From: Gammaproteobacteria bacterium
GTDB taxonomy: Bacteria; Pseudomonadota; Gammaproteobacteria; Ga0077536
Direction of reading: 5' to 3'
Length of the DNA: 64,000 nucleotides
Assembly (NCBI GenBank): GCA_016209015.1
Contig: JACQWY010000032.1
Span: 1 to 64,000, forward strand
This document shows positions 45,836-55,804 of the stretch, one piece after another. The position numbers and the translations under genes were made by a program. Position 1 is the first letter of the stretch. Each line of letters starts with the position of its first letter. The notes beneath the pieces are model-generated. The model worked only from the letters and a program-made list of their open reading frames with translations, made no database searches and was not told the DNA's origin.

Positions 45836-48800
45836 ATGTCGCGCCCCTCGCCCCGTCTCTTCCCGATGCTCCTGGTCTGGCTCGCGGGGCTGTGGGCGGC
45901 CGGCGCCGACGCCGCGACGTATGCGAGCGCGCCGACCGCCTACAACTGGATCACGACCGGCGCGGAGACCACGATCACGTCCTGGTCGACCTCGTCGGGC
46001 TGCGTCGACTCCGTCGGCGACGACAGCCTCTCGAACGCGTTGAACCTCGGTTTCACGTTCAACTACGGCGGCACGAACTACACGCAGTTGCGCATCTTCA
46101 CGAACGGCCACGTCCAGTTCAACAGCACCTACTGCGGTTACGGCACGAACAACATCGGACCGCCGCGCACCTACCCCGACGGGATGCCGAATACGAACCA
46201 GGATCGGACGATCCGCATCTACGGCGCGGATCTCGACGTAAGTGCCGCCGGCAGTGGCACCATCACCTACGCCACGACGGGCAGCTCGCCGAATCGCGTG
46301 TTCGTCGTGAGCTGGAACAACGTGCGGGCCTGGACGGACACGGGCTCGGGCTTCGGCGGCGGCACCTCGTACAACTTCCAGATCCAGATCTACGAAAGCG
46401 GCGAGTTCCGTTACATGTACGGCACCTCGGACGACATCTCGACCGCCGGCAAGCCGGTCGGACCGGCGCAGGTCGGCTGGCAGGTGAGCGGCTCGGACTA
46501 CGTCATCCAGCAATACGGCCTGCCCGCGAACGGCAGCGGCCTCCGCTTCTTCATCCCGGGCGGGGCGGGCTCCGGTACGGGCTGCAACATTCCTGCGACG
46601 TATCCGCTCTACGGCGGGACGCTCAGCGTCGGCAGCGGCACGGTGAACAACGGCTCGACGACGAAGACGATCACGGCGGCGAGCGGCACGGGCAAGGCCT
46701 TGAACGCCGCGACCGGCGCGCTCGTGAGTTACACGCCGACGCTGCCGGCGCTGAATCCCGCGACGTTTCCGACGAACGGCAGTACGACGGACAGCACCTC
46801 GACGACGATCGCCGCGGGTTCGTACCGGACGCTCACGCCGTCGGGGAACTTCACGTTCACGGGCGGCACGTATTACATCAAGACGCTGAACCTCGCCGGC
46901 CGCACGGCGACGATCGCGCCGGGTGACTACTACATCGAGACCGTGAACATCAGCAACAACGGCAAGATCACGATCAGCCCGAACGGTCCGGTGAACATCT
47001 ACATCAAGACCAGGGTCGCCGGCTCGGGCGCGGACCACGTCTCGATCAATTCCGGCGGCTCGCCCCAGAACATGCGCTTCTGGCTGTACCCGGCGGCGAC
47101 TTTCGCGATCAAGGACGACTCGACGTTCACCGGGCTGCTCTATGCCCCGGATGCCGGCAATACCGTGAGCTTCGCGAGCACGAACACGATCACCGGCGCG
47201 GTGATCTCGGCCGGCTCGCTCTCCGTCGGCAGCTCGGCGAGCATCGTCTTCACCTCGACGACCGCGAACTTCATCGGCTCGATTGCGACCTCCACGTGCA
47301 CGAGCACGAGCGACCACATCGCGTTGAGCGGCAGCACGACCGCCGTGACCTGCGCGGCAACGAGCGTGACGGTCACCATCCACAAGGCCGATCACGGCGT
47401 GAATACGGCGTTCACCGGCGCGGTCGCGCTCTCGACCTCGACGAGCCACGGCGACTGGACGCTCGCGAGCGGCAGCGGCACGTTCGACAACGGCGCCGCG
47501 AACGACGGCGCGGCGACTTACACCTTCGTCGCCGGCGATGCCGGCACGGCGCAGTTCACGCTGAAGGACACCGTCGTCGAGACGGCGAACCTCGACGCGA
47601 CCGACGGCAGCATCAGCGAGACGACCGGCAGCGCGACGGCCGCCGAGGATCTCGGCATCGCGTTCGCACAGACCGGCTTCCTGTTCCTCGCCGACGGCGT
47701 GAACGGCGCGATCGGCAACCAGATCGCCGGCAAATCGAGCGGCACGGCACCCGGCGCGCAGACGCTCACGCTCGCCGCGGTGCGGACGAGCGACAGCACC
47801 GGCGTCTGCCAGGCCGCGCTCGGCGGCGCACAGACGGTGAGCCTGGCTTACGAATGCATCAGCCCCGCGACCTGCGCCGGCAGCACGTTCCAGATCGGCA
47901 GCACGACGATCGCCGCGAATGCGTCGGGCACGGTGTCGGGCTACGCGAGCGTGCCGCTGACCTTCGACGCCGCGACGGGCCGCGCCGCGTTCACCGCCAC
48001 GTATCAGGACGCCGGCAGTACGCGGCTCACCGCGCGCTACCAGATCCCGCTGCCGGACGGCGCGGGCTCGGGACAGTACATGACGGGCACGAGCAACACG
48101 TTCGGCTGGCGGCCGTTCGCGCTGGAATTCCAGGTGACGGGCAATCCGGCGGCGAGCAGCGCGGCCGGTACGCGCTTCAAGGCCGCGGGCGCGAGCTTCG
48201 ACGCGACGCTGCGCGCAGTCGCCTGGAGCGCGGCCGCGGACACGAACAACGACGGCGTCGCGGACGGTCATCAGAGCGGCGACACGAGCGCGACGAACAA
48301 CGCGAGCCTCACCGCCAACGCGACGACGCCGAACTTCACGCCGGGTGTCGCGGCGAGCCTGAGCGCGCGTCTCGATCAGCCTGCCGGCGGTCATGCGCCG
48401 GCGCTCGGCGGCACGACGAGTGCCACGCTCGGCAGCGGCACGGCGAACGTCACGGGCCTGCTCTACGACGAGGTCGGCATCATCGAGCTGACCGCAATCC
48501 AGGGCGGCAGCTATCTCGGCATGGGGACGACGGAGACGGCGCAGATCCGCGGCGTGACGGGCTACGTCGGGCGCTTCTATCCGAGTCGCTTCAACGTCGC
48601 CGGCAACACACCGGTCTTCGCCGCGGGCTGCACCGCCGGCAGCTTCACGTATCTCGACCAGGGCTTCGGCTTCAGCACCGCGCCGGCGTTGACCGTCACC
48701 GCCTTGAACGTCGCGGGCGTCGCGACGCAGAACTACACGACGGCCGGCTTCTTCAAGCTCGCGACCGCGCTCGCGAACCGCGCCTATGGCGACTCGAGCG

Positions 48801-49543
48801 GCGCGACCGCGTCGTTCAGCTCGCTCCTCGCCGGCACGACGACGCTCGCCGGCAACACCGGCGGTACCGGCAGCGCGACGCTCTCGCTCGCTAACGGCGG
48901 TTCCGGCGATCAATTCCTCTACGGGCGGACGAGCCTCGTCGCGCCGTTCGTGCCGACGGTGACGGCGGCGTTCCCGGCCGGCGACCTCACGGATTCCGAC
49001 GGTGTCTGCTACGACCCGAATGGCGATCACACCTGCGATCCGTATCAGATCGCCGGGATCGCGGCGGGCGGCGCGACGCTGCGCTTCGGGCGCCTGAAGC
49101 TCGTCGATGCGGTCGGCTCCGAAGTCCTCCCGCTCGAAGTGCCGGCGCGCGCCGAGTACTACGACGGCCAGGGCTTCGTCGCGAACACGAGCGATTCGTG
49201 CACCGCGATCACGACCGCGGCGCTCGATCTGAAGACGACGGCGAGCAATCCCGCCCAGGGCACCGCGAGCGTCGCGATCGGCGGCGGCACGACGACGGCG
49301 AGCTTCGCACACGTCCCGCTCGCGGCGGGCACTCTGAGCCTGAATTTCAGCGCACCGGGCGCCGGCCACACGGGCGACGTCGACGCGACGATCAATCTCG
49401 GCGCGAGCGGCGCGAACGCCGCGTGGCTGCGCTACGACTGGGACGGCAACGGCGCGCAGGACAACGATCCGGCAGCGCGCGCCGGCTTCGGCGTGTATGC
49501 GGGACGCAAGGCCGTCATCTACCAGCGCGATCCCTGGCGCTAG
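45836..49543 (+). CDS. Large secreted DUF6701-type (MshQ-like) protein
   Basis: 1235 aa, signal peptide, Thr/Ser/Gly/Ala-rich; C-terminal RYDWDGNGAQDNDPAARAGFGVYAGRKAVIYQRDPWR. Confidence 0.8.
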   Translation: MSRPSPRLFPMLLVWLAGLWAAGADAATYASAPTAYNWITTGAETTITSWSTSSGCVDSVGDDSLSNALNLGFTFNYGGTNYTQLRIFTNGHVQFNSTYCGYGTNNIGPPRTYPDGMPNTNQDRTIRIYGADLDVSAAGSGTITYATTGSSPNRVFVVSWNNVRAWTDTGSGFGGGTSYNFQIQIYESGEFRYMYGTSDDISTAGKPVGPAQVGWQVSGSDYVIQQYGLPANGSGLRFFIPGGAGSGTGCNIPATYPLYGGTLSVGSGTVNNGSTTKTITAASGTGKALNAATGALVSYTPTLPALNPATFPTNGSTTDSTSTTIAAGSYRTLTPSGNFTFTGGTYYIKTLNLAGRTATIAPGDYYIETVNISNNGKITISPNGPVNIYIKTRVAGSGADHVSINSGGSPQNMRFWLYPAATFAIKDDSTFTGLLYAPDAGNTVSFASTNTITGAVISAGSLSVGSSASIVFTSTTANFIGSIATSTCTSTSDHIALSGSTTAVTCAATSVTVTIHKADHGVNTAFTGAVALSTSTSHGDWTLASGSGTFDNGAANDGAATYTFVAGDAGTAQFTLKDTVVETANLDATDGSISETTGSATAAEDLGIAFAQTGFLFLADGVNGAIGNQIAGKSSGTAPGAQTLTLAAVRTSDSTGVCQAALGGAQTVSLAYECISPATCAGSTFQIGSTTIAANASGTVSGYASVPLTFDAATGRAAFTATYQDAGSTRLTARYQIPLPDGAGSGQYMTGTSNTFGWRPFALEFQVTGNPAASSAAGTRFKAAGASFDATLRAVAWSAAADTNNDGVADGHQSGDTSATNNASLTANATTPNFTPGVAASLSARLDQPAGGHAPALGGTTSATLGSGTANVTGLLYDEVGIIELTAIQGGSYLGMGTTETAQIRGVTGYVGRFYPSRFNVAGNTPVFAAGCTAGSFTYLDQGFGFSTAPALTVTALNVAGVATQNYTTAGFFKLATALANRAYGDSSGATASFSSLLAGTTTLAGNTGGTGSATLSLANGGSGDQFLYGRTSLVAPFVPTVTAAFPAGDLTDSDGVCYDPNGDHTCDPYQIAGIAAGGATLRFGRLKLVDAVGSEVLPLEVPARAEYYDGQGFVANTSDSCTAITTAALDLKTTASNPAQGTASVAIGGGTTTASFAHVPLAAGTLSLNFSAPGAGHTGDVDATINLGASGANAAWLRYDWDGNGAQDNDPAARAGFGVYAGRKAVIYQRDPWR

Positions 49544-49652
49544 AGCGCTCAGCCGACAGCGGGACGCGGTACGCCGGACGGGACACGGCGCGGCGGATGT
49601 GCTTTCCTAGGCGCATGGAACGCCCTTCGACGATCGTGCGCACCAGCGCCCC

Positions 49653-50414
49653 ATGAGAGCCCAGGCTCCCTGGCCCGGCCGCTGGCAACGCCGGCTCCTC
49701 GCCGTCCCCGGTCAGCCCGACGACACGGGCTCGCTCGTGATCTGGCTGCAGACCGCGCATCTCTGCGCCGATCTGCGCGTGCCGACGGGACGCCCGTCGT
49801 TCGCGGGCGCGAGCGCGCTCACGGAATGCACCGACGATCAGCTCGCCTGGCTCGCGACGCAGCAGGGCTTCGCCGGCACGCTCGAAGTTTATGGCGACCT
49901 CTATGCCTGGCGTCGCGACATCGATTTCCAGGCGCCCGGCGCCGTGCCCGACGTCGGCCGCATGCGCCCGGCCGGCGACTGCGTGATCGAGACCGGCGTC
50001 CATGCGGAATACCTCGAGGAATGGCTGCACACGCCGGCCGAGGAGCACGAGCTCGCGGCGACGCGGCTCATGGTCGCAGGCGCGGCGCGCGAGGCCGCAT
50101 GGTGGCCGGGGGTGGCGGTCGCGGTCGGCGACGAATGCCTCCTCGTGCTCGGCCGCCGCACACCGCCCGCGCATCTGCCGGGCCTCTTCGCCGCGGCGTC
50201 CGGCGCGCGCGAACGTGACGCGCTCGCCCAGGTGCTCGACTGCGAGATCTCCTATCTGCGCCGCGACTGGAACGCCGAGTGCTGGCGCGTGGTCGCCTCC
50301 ACCCTGCCCTGGCGCGAAGGCCTCGAGCTCGCCGTAGAGGACGGCCGGCTGCCCACACTGCATGCGCATCCGACGCTCGCCGGACGCGAGATCCGCGGGC
50401 TCGACGAGTACTGA
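49653..50414 (+). CDS. Conserved hypothetical protein
   Basis: 253 aa with normal codon bias; no family recognised with confidence. Confidence 0.7.
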   Translation: MRAQAPWPGRWQRRLLAVPGQPDDTGSLVIWLQTAHLCADLRVPTGRPSFAGASALTECTDDQLAWLATQQGFAGTLEVYGDLYAWRRDIDFQAPGAVPDVGRMRPAGDCVIETGVHAEYLEEWLHTPAEEHELAATRLMVAGAAREAAWWPGVAVAVGDECLLVLGRRTPPAHLPGLFAAASGARERDALAQVLDCEISYLRRDWNAECWRVVASTLPWREGLELAVEDGRLPTLHAHPTLAGREIRGLDEY

Positions 50415-50453
50415 TTTCATCACGGGTTGCGACGCCACACCGAGGAGCCCAGC

Positions 50454-51428
50454 ATGCCGCACGCCATCCGCTTCGCCGCCCACGGCGGCCCCGAAGTGCT
50501 CCGCTGGGAGGAAGTGAACGTCGCCGCAGCCGCCGCCGGCGAGCTCCGCGTGCGCAATACCGCCGTCGGGCTCAACTACATCGACATCTATCACCGCGAA
50601 GGGCTCTACCCCGTGCCGCTGCCGAGCGGCATCGGCCTCGAAGCCGCGGGCGTCGTCGTCGAGTGCGGACCGGGCGTCACGGATTTCGCGCCGGGCGATC
50701 GCGTCGCGGGCGCGTCCGGTCCGCTCGGCGCCTATGCCGAGGAGCGCATCGTCCCGGCCGATCGCGTCGTGAAAATTCCGGACGGCATCGGCGACGCACA
50801 GGCCGCGTCGATGATGCTGAAGGGCATGACGACGCACTATCTCCTCCGCCGCACGTACCGCGTACAGCCGGGCGACATCGTCCTGATCCATGCCGCGGCG
50901 GGTGGTGTGGGACTCATCGCGTGCCAGTGGGCGAAGCATCTCGGCGCGACGGTGATCGGCACGGTCGGCAGCGACGAGAAGGCCGCGCTCGCGGCAGCCC
51001 ACGGCTGCGATCATCCCATCGTCTACGCCCGCGAAGACTTCGTCGCGCGCGTGGCCGGGATCACGGGCGGGCGGAAGTGCAACGTCGTCTACGATTCCGT
51101 CGGCCGCGACACGTTCATGAAGTCGCTCGACTGCCTGCGTCCGCTCGGCACGCTCGTATTGTTCGGCATGGCCTCCGGTCCGGTGCCGGCCTTCGAGCCG
51201 GGGATCCTCGGCACGAAGGGCTCGTTGACGCTCTCGCGCCCCTCGCTCGCGCACTACACCGCGACGCGCGAGGATCTCGTCGCGACCGCGAACGAGCTCT
51301 TCGACGTCGTGCTGAAAGGCGCGGTGAAGATCGAGGTGAATCAGACCGTGCCGCTGCGCGAGGCGGCGGCAGCGCAACGTGCGCTGACGGCGCGGAAGAC
51401 GACAGGATCGACGGTGATGATCGTCTGA
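50454..51428 (+). CDS. Quinone oxidoreductase (MDR/zeta-crystallin type)
   Basis: MPHAIRFAAHGGPEVLRWEEV; AAAGGVGLIACQWAKHLGATVIGTVGSDEKAALA. Confidence 0.93.
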   Translation: MPHAIRFAAHGGPEVLRWEEVNVAAAAAGELRVRNTAVGLNYIDIYHREGLYPVPLPSGIGLEAAGVVVECGPGVTDFAPGDRVAGASGPLGAYAEERIVPADRVVKIPDGIGDAQAASMMLKGMTTHYLLRRTYRVQPGDIVLIHAAAGGVGLIACQWAKHLGATVIGTVGSDEKAALAAAHGCDHPIVYAREDFVARVAGITGGRKCNVVYDSVGRDTFMKSLDCLRPLGTLVLFGMASGPVPAFEPGILGTKGSLTLSRPSLAHYTATREDLVATANELFDVVLKGAVKIEVNQTVPLREAAAAQRALTARKTTGSTVMIV

Positions 51429-51474
51429 GGCGTCGAGCGGGTTCGCAGGTTGCCACGAACCAGGCGGTGCCGGC

Positions 51475-51564
51475 GGGAAATGGGGTCAGGTTCGATTTCG
51501 CGGCCGATGCGAGCGGCTCATGCCCGGGCGCTCGGGCGCGAAATCGAACCTGACCCCAATTCCC
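51475..51564. repeat. Repeat family 3 long inverted repeat
   Basis: GGGAAATGGGGTCAGGTTCGATTTCGCG ... CGCGAAATCGAACCTGACCCCAATTCCC; spacer also resembles the 32140..32229 copy. Confidence 0.85.
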
Positions 51565-51574
51565 TCGATCATGG

Positions 51575-51662
51575 TCGTAGGTCCGTGATTAGCCGAAGGC
51601 GTAATCGGACGTTCGTATCACGACCGGAGCGTCCGATTACGCTGCGCCAGTCGGACCTACGA
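51575..51662. repeat. Repeat family 2, 88-bp copy with 11-bp perfect TIRs
   Basis: TCGTAGGTCCG ... CGGACCTACGA; internal GATTAGCCGAAGGCGTAATCGGACG / CGTCCGATTACGC. Confidence 0.85.
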
Positions 51663-51675
51663 CGAGAAACCGCCC

Positions 51676-51712
51676 TATAGGATGTGCCGACGCAGGAGGC
51701 GCATCGATCGCG
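51676..51712. repeat. Dispersed repeat family 4, copy 2
   Basis: TATAGGATGTGCCGACGCAGGAGGCGCATCGATCGCG. Confidence 0.8.
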
Positions 51713-51789
51713 GCTCGCCGACGCCGTGGTTACCTGACCGCCGCCCGTCGGGCTTCCTTCGTCAGCCCGACCTGCCCGCTGCTGCCAAC

Positions 51790-52842
51790 CTACCGATCGT
51801 AGAACTCGTAATCGTCGTCATCGCCGGGGTATCCGCCCTGCCCGCCGCCGAGCGCCGGCGCCGCCTCGTCCATCGCCGCGAGCTGTTCGCGGAGCGCGAG
51901 GATGTGGTCCTGCCAGTAACGCTGCGAATTGAACCACGGGAAGTGCAGGGGAAACGCCGGGTCGTTCCAGCGCCGTGCGAGCCAGGCGGCGTAGTGGATC
52001 ATGCGCAGCGTGCGCAGCGCCTCTATCAAGGGCAGCTCGGCGTAATCGAACTCCGCGAAATCCTCGTAGCCCTCGAGCACGACCGCGAGCTGCCCGGCGC
52101 GCTCGTGGTGCTCGCCGACGAGCAGCATCCAGAGATCCTGGATCGCCGGGCCCGTCATGCAGTCGTCGAGATCGACGAAGTGCGGTCCGGCCGGCGTCCA
52201 CATGATGTTGCCGGGATGGCAGTCGCCGTGGAGCCGCAGCGCACGATACGGTCCGGCGCGATCGAAACAGGCACGGATCCTCACGAGTGCATCGTCGATC
52301 ACGCTCTCGTAGACCCGTTTCAACTCGCCGGGAATGAACTCCGAGCCGAGCAGAAACTGCGACGGCTCTGCGCCGAGCCGGGCGATCGAGAGCTCGGGAC
52401 GATGCGTGAACTTCCGCGTGCTGCCGACGGCATGGATACGGCCGATGAAGCGGCCGAGCCAGCGCAGCGTGTCGTGATCCTCGAGCTCCGGCGCGCGGCC
52501 GGGGCGGTTCGGATAGAGCGCGAAGCGGAGCTCCGCGTCGTGGTGCAGCGTGCGGCCGTCGATCGCGAGCGGCGCGACGATCGGGATCTCGCGTTCGAGG
52601 AGCTCGGCTGCGAACGCGTGCTCCTCGCCGATCGCCGCATCGCTGAAGCGGCCCGGCCGGTAGAACTTCGCGATCACGTTGTCGGTCTCGCCGACGCCGA
52701 CGCGATAGACGCGGTTCTCGTAACTGTTCAGCGCGAGCAGGCGGCCGTTGCACTCGTAACCGCAGGACTCGATCGCGGCGAGCACGCGATCGGGGGTGAG
52801 CGTGGCGTACGGCGCGTCTGCCGCCGGGAGCGCTCCGCTCAT
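51790..52842 (-). CDS. srkA: Stress response Ser/Thr kinase (SrkA/YihE/RdoA family)
   Basis: ALNSYENRVYRVG; LRLHGDCHPGNIMWTPAGPHFVDLDDCMTGPAIQDLWML. Confidence 0.9.
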   Translation of the reverse strand: MSGALPAADAPYATLTPDRVLAAIESCGYECNGRLLALNSYENRVYRVGVGETDNVIAKFYRPGRFSDAAIGEEHAFAAELLEREIPIVAPLAIDGRTLHHDAELRFALYPNRPGRAPELEDHDTLRWLGRFIGRIHAVGSTRKFTHRPELSIARLGAEPSQFLLGSEFIPGELKRVYESVIDDALVRIRACFDRAGPYRALRLHGDCHPGNIMWTPAGPHFVDLDDCMTGPAIQDLWMLLVGEHHERAGQLAVVLEGYEDFAEFDYAELPLIEALRTLRMIHYAAWLARRWNDPAFPLHFPWFNSQRYWQDHILALREQLAAMDEAAPALGGGQGGYPGDDDDYEFYDR

Positions 52843-52849
52843 CGTCCGC

Positions 52850-55024
52850 TCAATCGCGGCGCTTCGGTTTGACACCGCCCGGCTTGCGATCGCGGGGCGC
52901 GCCGTCGCGCGGCTTGAAGCCGCCCTTCTCGAACCGGCGCGGCGGACCGGCCTTCGTGTCGCGGTCGTCGGCCTGCTTGCGGCTGCGCTTCGAGGGCGCG
53001 TGCTCGCCGCCCTCGTCGGCGCGGCTCATGTTGAGCGGGAACTGGCGCACGCGCACCTTGCGCAGGTGCTTCAGAATCTCGGGCGGCATGCCGTCCGGCA
53101 GGTCGACCGTGCTGTGCTCGTCGTAGAGCTCGATGCGGCCGATGAACTTGCTGTCGATGCCGGCCTCATTCGCGATCGCGCCCACGATGTGCGAGGGCGT
53201 GACGCCGTGGGCGTGGCCGACTTCGATGCGATAGCGGACCATGTCGAGATCGGGCTGTCCCTTGTGGCGCGCGGGCGGCGCGTCGAAATGCGGTGCGCGG
53301 CGCGGCGGGCGGTCGCCGTGCGAACCGTCCTGGGGATGGTCGGGTTCGTGGCGGCGGCGGGGCGGCTCGTCGGCCTGGCGCGTGAACGAGGGCGGCTCGC
53401 GGCGCGGCGGACGGGTCTCGTCCCCACGCGCGAACGGCGGCGGCTCGCGGCGCTTCGGCGGCTCGTCGGCCTGGCGCGCGAACGAGGGCGGCTCGCGGCG
53501 CGGCGGACGGCTGTCTTCCCCGCGCTCGAACGCCGGCTCGGGTCGCCGTCCCGGCGGCTCGTCGGCCTGGCGCGCGAACGGCGGTGGCTCGCGGCGCGGC
53601 GGACGATCGTCCCGCTCGAACTCGCGACGCGGCTTGCCGCGCGGCCCTTCGTCGCGTCCGGCCCAGGCGCCTTTCGCACCGCGCGGCGCGTCTTCGCCCG
53701 CCTGCTTCGCAGGCACCTGCAGCGGCCGCTCCTTCTGCGCGAGGAACGCCAGCGCGGCCGCGATCTTGCGCGGCTCGAGATCGTGCTCGGATTCGAGCTC
53801 CGCGATCACGGATTCGAGGAACGCGAGCTCCTCGTTGCCGACGATGTCCGCGACCTGCTGCTTGAACTGCTGCACGCGGCGATCGGCGATCGCCTCGCGG
53901 CTCGGCGGCAGCATGGGCTCGATGGGCTGCTTCGTCGCCCGCTCGATCGCACGCAGCATGCGCATTTCGCGCGGCGCGACGAACAGGATCGCCTCGCCCG
54001 AACGCCCGGCGCGGCCGGTGCGGCCGATGCGATGCACGTAGCCCTCGATGTCGTAGGGGATGTCGAAGTTCACGACGTGGCTGATGCGCGGCACGTCGAG
54101 ACCGCGCGCCGCGACGTCGGTCGCGATCACGATGTCGAGCTTGCCTTCCTTCAACTGTTCGACGACGCGCTCGCGCTGCACCTGGTTCATGTCGCCGTTG
54201 AGCGCCGCGGCGCCGTAGCCGCGTGCCTCGAGCTTCTCGGCGAGCTCGACCGTCGCAGTCTTCGTGCGCACGAAGATGAGCACGGCATCCATGTCCTCGG
54301 CCTCGAGGATCCGGGTCAGCGCGTCGAGCTTGTGCAGGCCGCTGACCTGCCAGTAGCGCTGGCGGATCGCGGCGACCGTCGCGGTCTTCGTCTTGATCTT
54401 CACTTCGCGCGGTTCCTTCAGGTGCTTCTCGGCGACCGCGCGGATCGGCTCCGGCATCGTCGCGGAGAAGAGCGCGACCTGGCGCGCCTCCGGCGTGTGC
54501 TCGAGGATCCATTCGACGTCCTCGATGAAGCCCATGCGCAGCATCTCGTCCGCCTCGTCGAGCACGATCGAGCGCAGGTTGCCGAGCGAGAGGCTCTCGC
54601 GGCGCAGGTGATCCATCACGCGGCCGGGCGTGCCGACGACGACGTGCACGGCGCGGCGCAACTGCTTCAACTGCATGCCCATGCTCTGACCGCCGTAGAT
54701 CGGCAGCACGTGAAAGCCGGGCAGATGGCGCGCATAACTCTGGAACGCTTCCGCGACCTGCAGCGCGAGCTCGCGCGTCGGCGTCAACACCAGCACCTGG
54801 GGATCGCGCTGCTCGAAATCGAGCCGCTCGAGCAGCGGCAGCGCGAACGCGGCCGTCTTGCCCGTGCCGGTCTGGGCCTGGCCGATCACGTCGTGGCCGG
54901 CGAGGAGATGGGGAATCGTCGCGGCCTGGATGGGCGACGGGGTTTCGTAGCCGACTTCGGCCAGCGCCTGCAGGAGCGGGGCGGACAGCGGGAAATCAGC
55001 GAAATTTTCGATCGGGGTCGACAT
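52850..55024 (-). CDS. DEAD-box RNA helicase with long Arg/Pro-rich C-terminal tail and RNA-binding domain
   Basis: AQTGTGKTAAFALP, VLDEADEMLRMGF, SATMP, HRIGRTGRAGRSG; C-terminal DbpA-like RIEVGHAHGVTPSHIVGAIANEAGIDSKFIGRIEL. Confidence 0.93.
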   Translation of the reverse strand: MSTPIENFADFPLSAPLLQALAEVGYETPSPIQAATIPHLLAGHDVIGQAQTGTGKTAAFALPLLERLDFEQRDPQVLVLTPTRELALQVAEAFQSYARHLPGFHVLPIYGGQSMGMQLKQLRRAVHVVVGTPGRVMDHLRRESLSLGNLRSIVLDEADEMLRMGFIEDVEWILEHTPEARQVALFSATMPEPIRAVAEKHLKEPREVKIKTKTATVAAIRQRYWQVSGLHKLDALTRILEAEDMDAVLIFVRTKTATVELAEKLEARGYGAAALNGDMNQVQRERVVEQLKEGKLDIVIATDVAARGLDVPRISHVVNFDIPYDIEGYVHRIGRTGRAGRSGEAILFVAPREMRMLRAIERATKQPIEPMLPPSREAIADRRVQQFKQQVADIVGNEELAFLESVIAELESEHDLEPRKIAAALAFLAQKERPLQVPAKQAGEDAPRGAKGAWAGRDEGPRGKPRREFERDDRPPRREPPPFARQADEPPGRRPEPAFERGEDSRPPRREPPSFARQADEPPKRREPPPFARGDETRPPRREPPSFTRQADEPPRRRHEPDHPQDGSHGDRPPRRAPHFDAPPARHKGQPDLDMVRYRIEVGHAHGVTPSHIVGAIANEAGIDSKFIGRIELYDEHSTVDLPDGMPPEILKHLRKVRVRQFPLNMSRADEGGEHAPSKRSRKQADDRDTKAGPPRRFEKGGFKPRDGAPRDRKPGGVKPKRRD
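53361..53610 (-). repeat. In-frame 96-bp (32-aa) repeats in the helicase tail
   Basis: GGCGGCTCGTCGGCCTGGCGCG recurs at 53361, 53457 and 53553 (96-bp period); protein unit RREPPSFARQADEPPKRREPPPFARGDETRPP. Confidence 0.8.
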
Positions 55025-55129
55025 GGGATAAGGAACCGGTGCTTGGGAAATGGGACGAATGGTCCAGGCAGTTTAGACCACCCGGACCCGGTGTGCTTCA
55101 GTGTGAACGCGGGCCGGCCGGCCCTCGGG

Positions 55130-55714
55130 TCAATTCGCGGGCGTGACGAGCTTACGCATCGCGAGCTGGTGTTCCATCATGTTGCCCATCATGCGGAGCT
55201 TCTCGGGCAACAGGACTCTCCAGGCGCCGCCTTCCTTCTCGGCCGAGATCACTTCGACGCGGCTCGAGCGATTCGTGCCGAGCTTGAGCTCGTTGCGCAC
55301 CACGACGTGGACGATCGACAGGCCTTCCGCGACTTCGCCGAGCACCTTCGTGTCCACGACGTCGAGGTGCTTGCCCTGGATGTCGCTGAGGTTCACGACG
55401 AAGCGCATCACGCGCTCGAAGAACACCGCAGGCTCGGCACCGGTCGCCTCCTCGGGCTTCGCTTTCTCGCCGAACGTCGCGTCGAGAAAGCCGCGCACGC
55501 CTTCCTTCTGCTCGGCGGCGTAGATCGGCATGAAGGCGTTCTTGAAGTCGGCGAGGTCTTTCGGCTTCACGAAGCCGGCGGCGACGGCGAAGTTCTGGAT
55601 GCGGATCGCGGCGGCATATTTCTCGACGATGTCGGTGGCTTCGGTCGCGAAAGAGGAAGCACAGGCAAACAGGGCGAGCGCCAGGGCGGCGCCGTAGCGG
55701 CAGAGGGAACGCAT
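55130..55714 (-). CDS. Secreted hypothetical protein
   Basis: Signal peptide MRSLCRYGAALALALFACASSFA; 194 aa. Confidence 0.75.
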   Translation of the reverse strand: MRSLCRYGAALALALFACASSFATEATDIVEKYAAAIRIQNFAVAAGFVKPKDLADFKNAFMPIYAAEQKEGVRGFLDATFGEKAKPEEATGAEPAVFFERVMRFVVNLSDIQGKHLDVVDTKVLGEVAEGLSIVHVVVRNELKLGTNRSSRVEVISAEKEGGAWRVLLPEKLRMMGNMMEHQLAMRKLVTPAN

Positions 55715-55804
55715 AGCGGTGTCTCGGGAGATTTTGCGCGATCCTAAACACTTAATCGCGATTGCGCCACGTCGATGCGCGATCCGGGCGGATTCAGCTC
55801 GCGT

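Noticed and set aside
45809-49369. 1186-aa minus-strand ORF
   Set aside because: Antisense to the DUF6701 gene; Arg/Ala/Val-rich with no recognisable domain
53361-53610. Possible CRISPR or minisatellite outside genes
   Set aside because: The 96-bp repeats are in frame within the helicase ORF and explained as protein repeats
52796-55747. 983-aa plus-strand ORF
   Set aside because: Antisense to the DEAD-box helicase and the secreted protein gene; no domain signal
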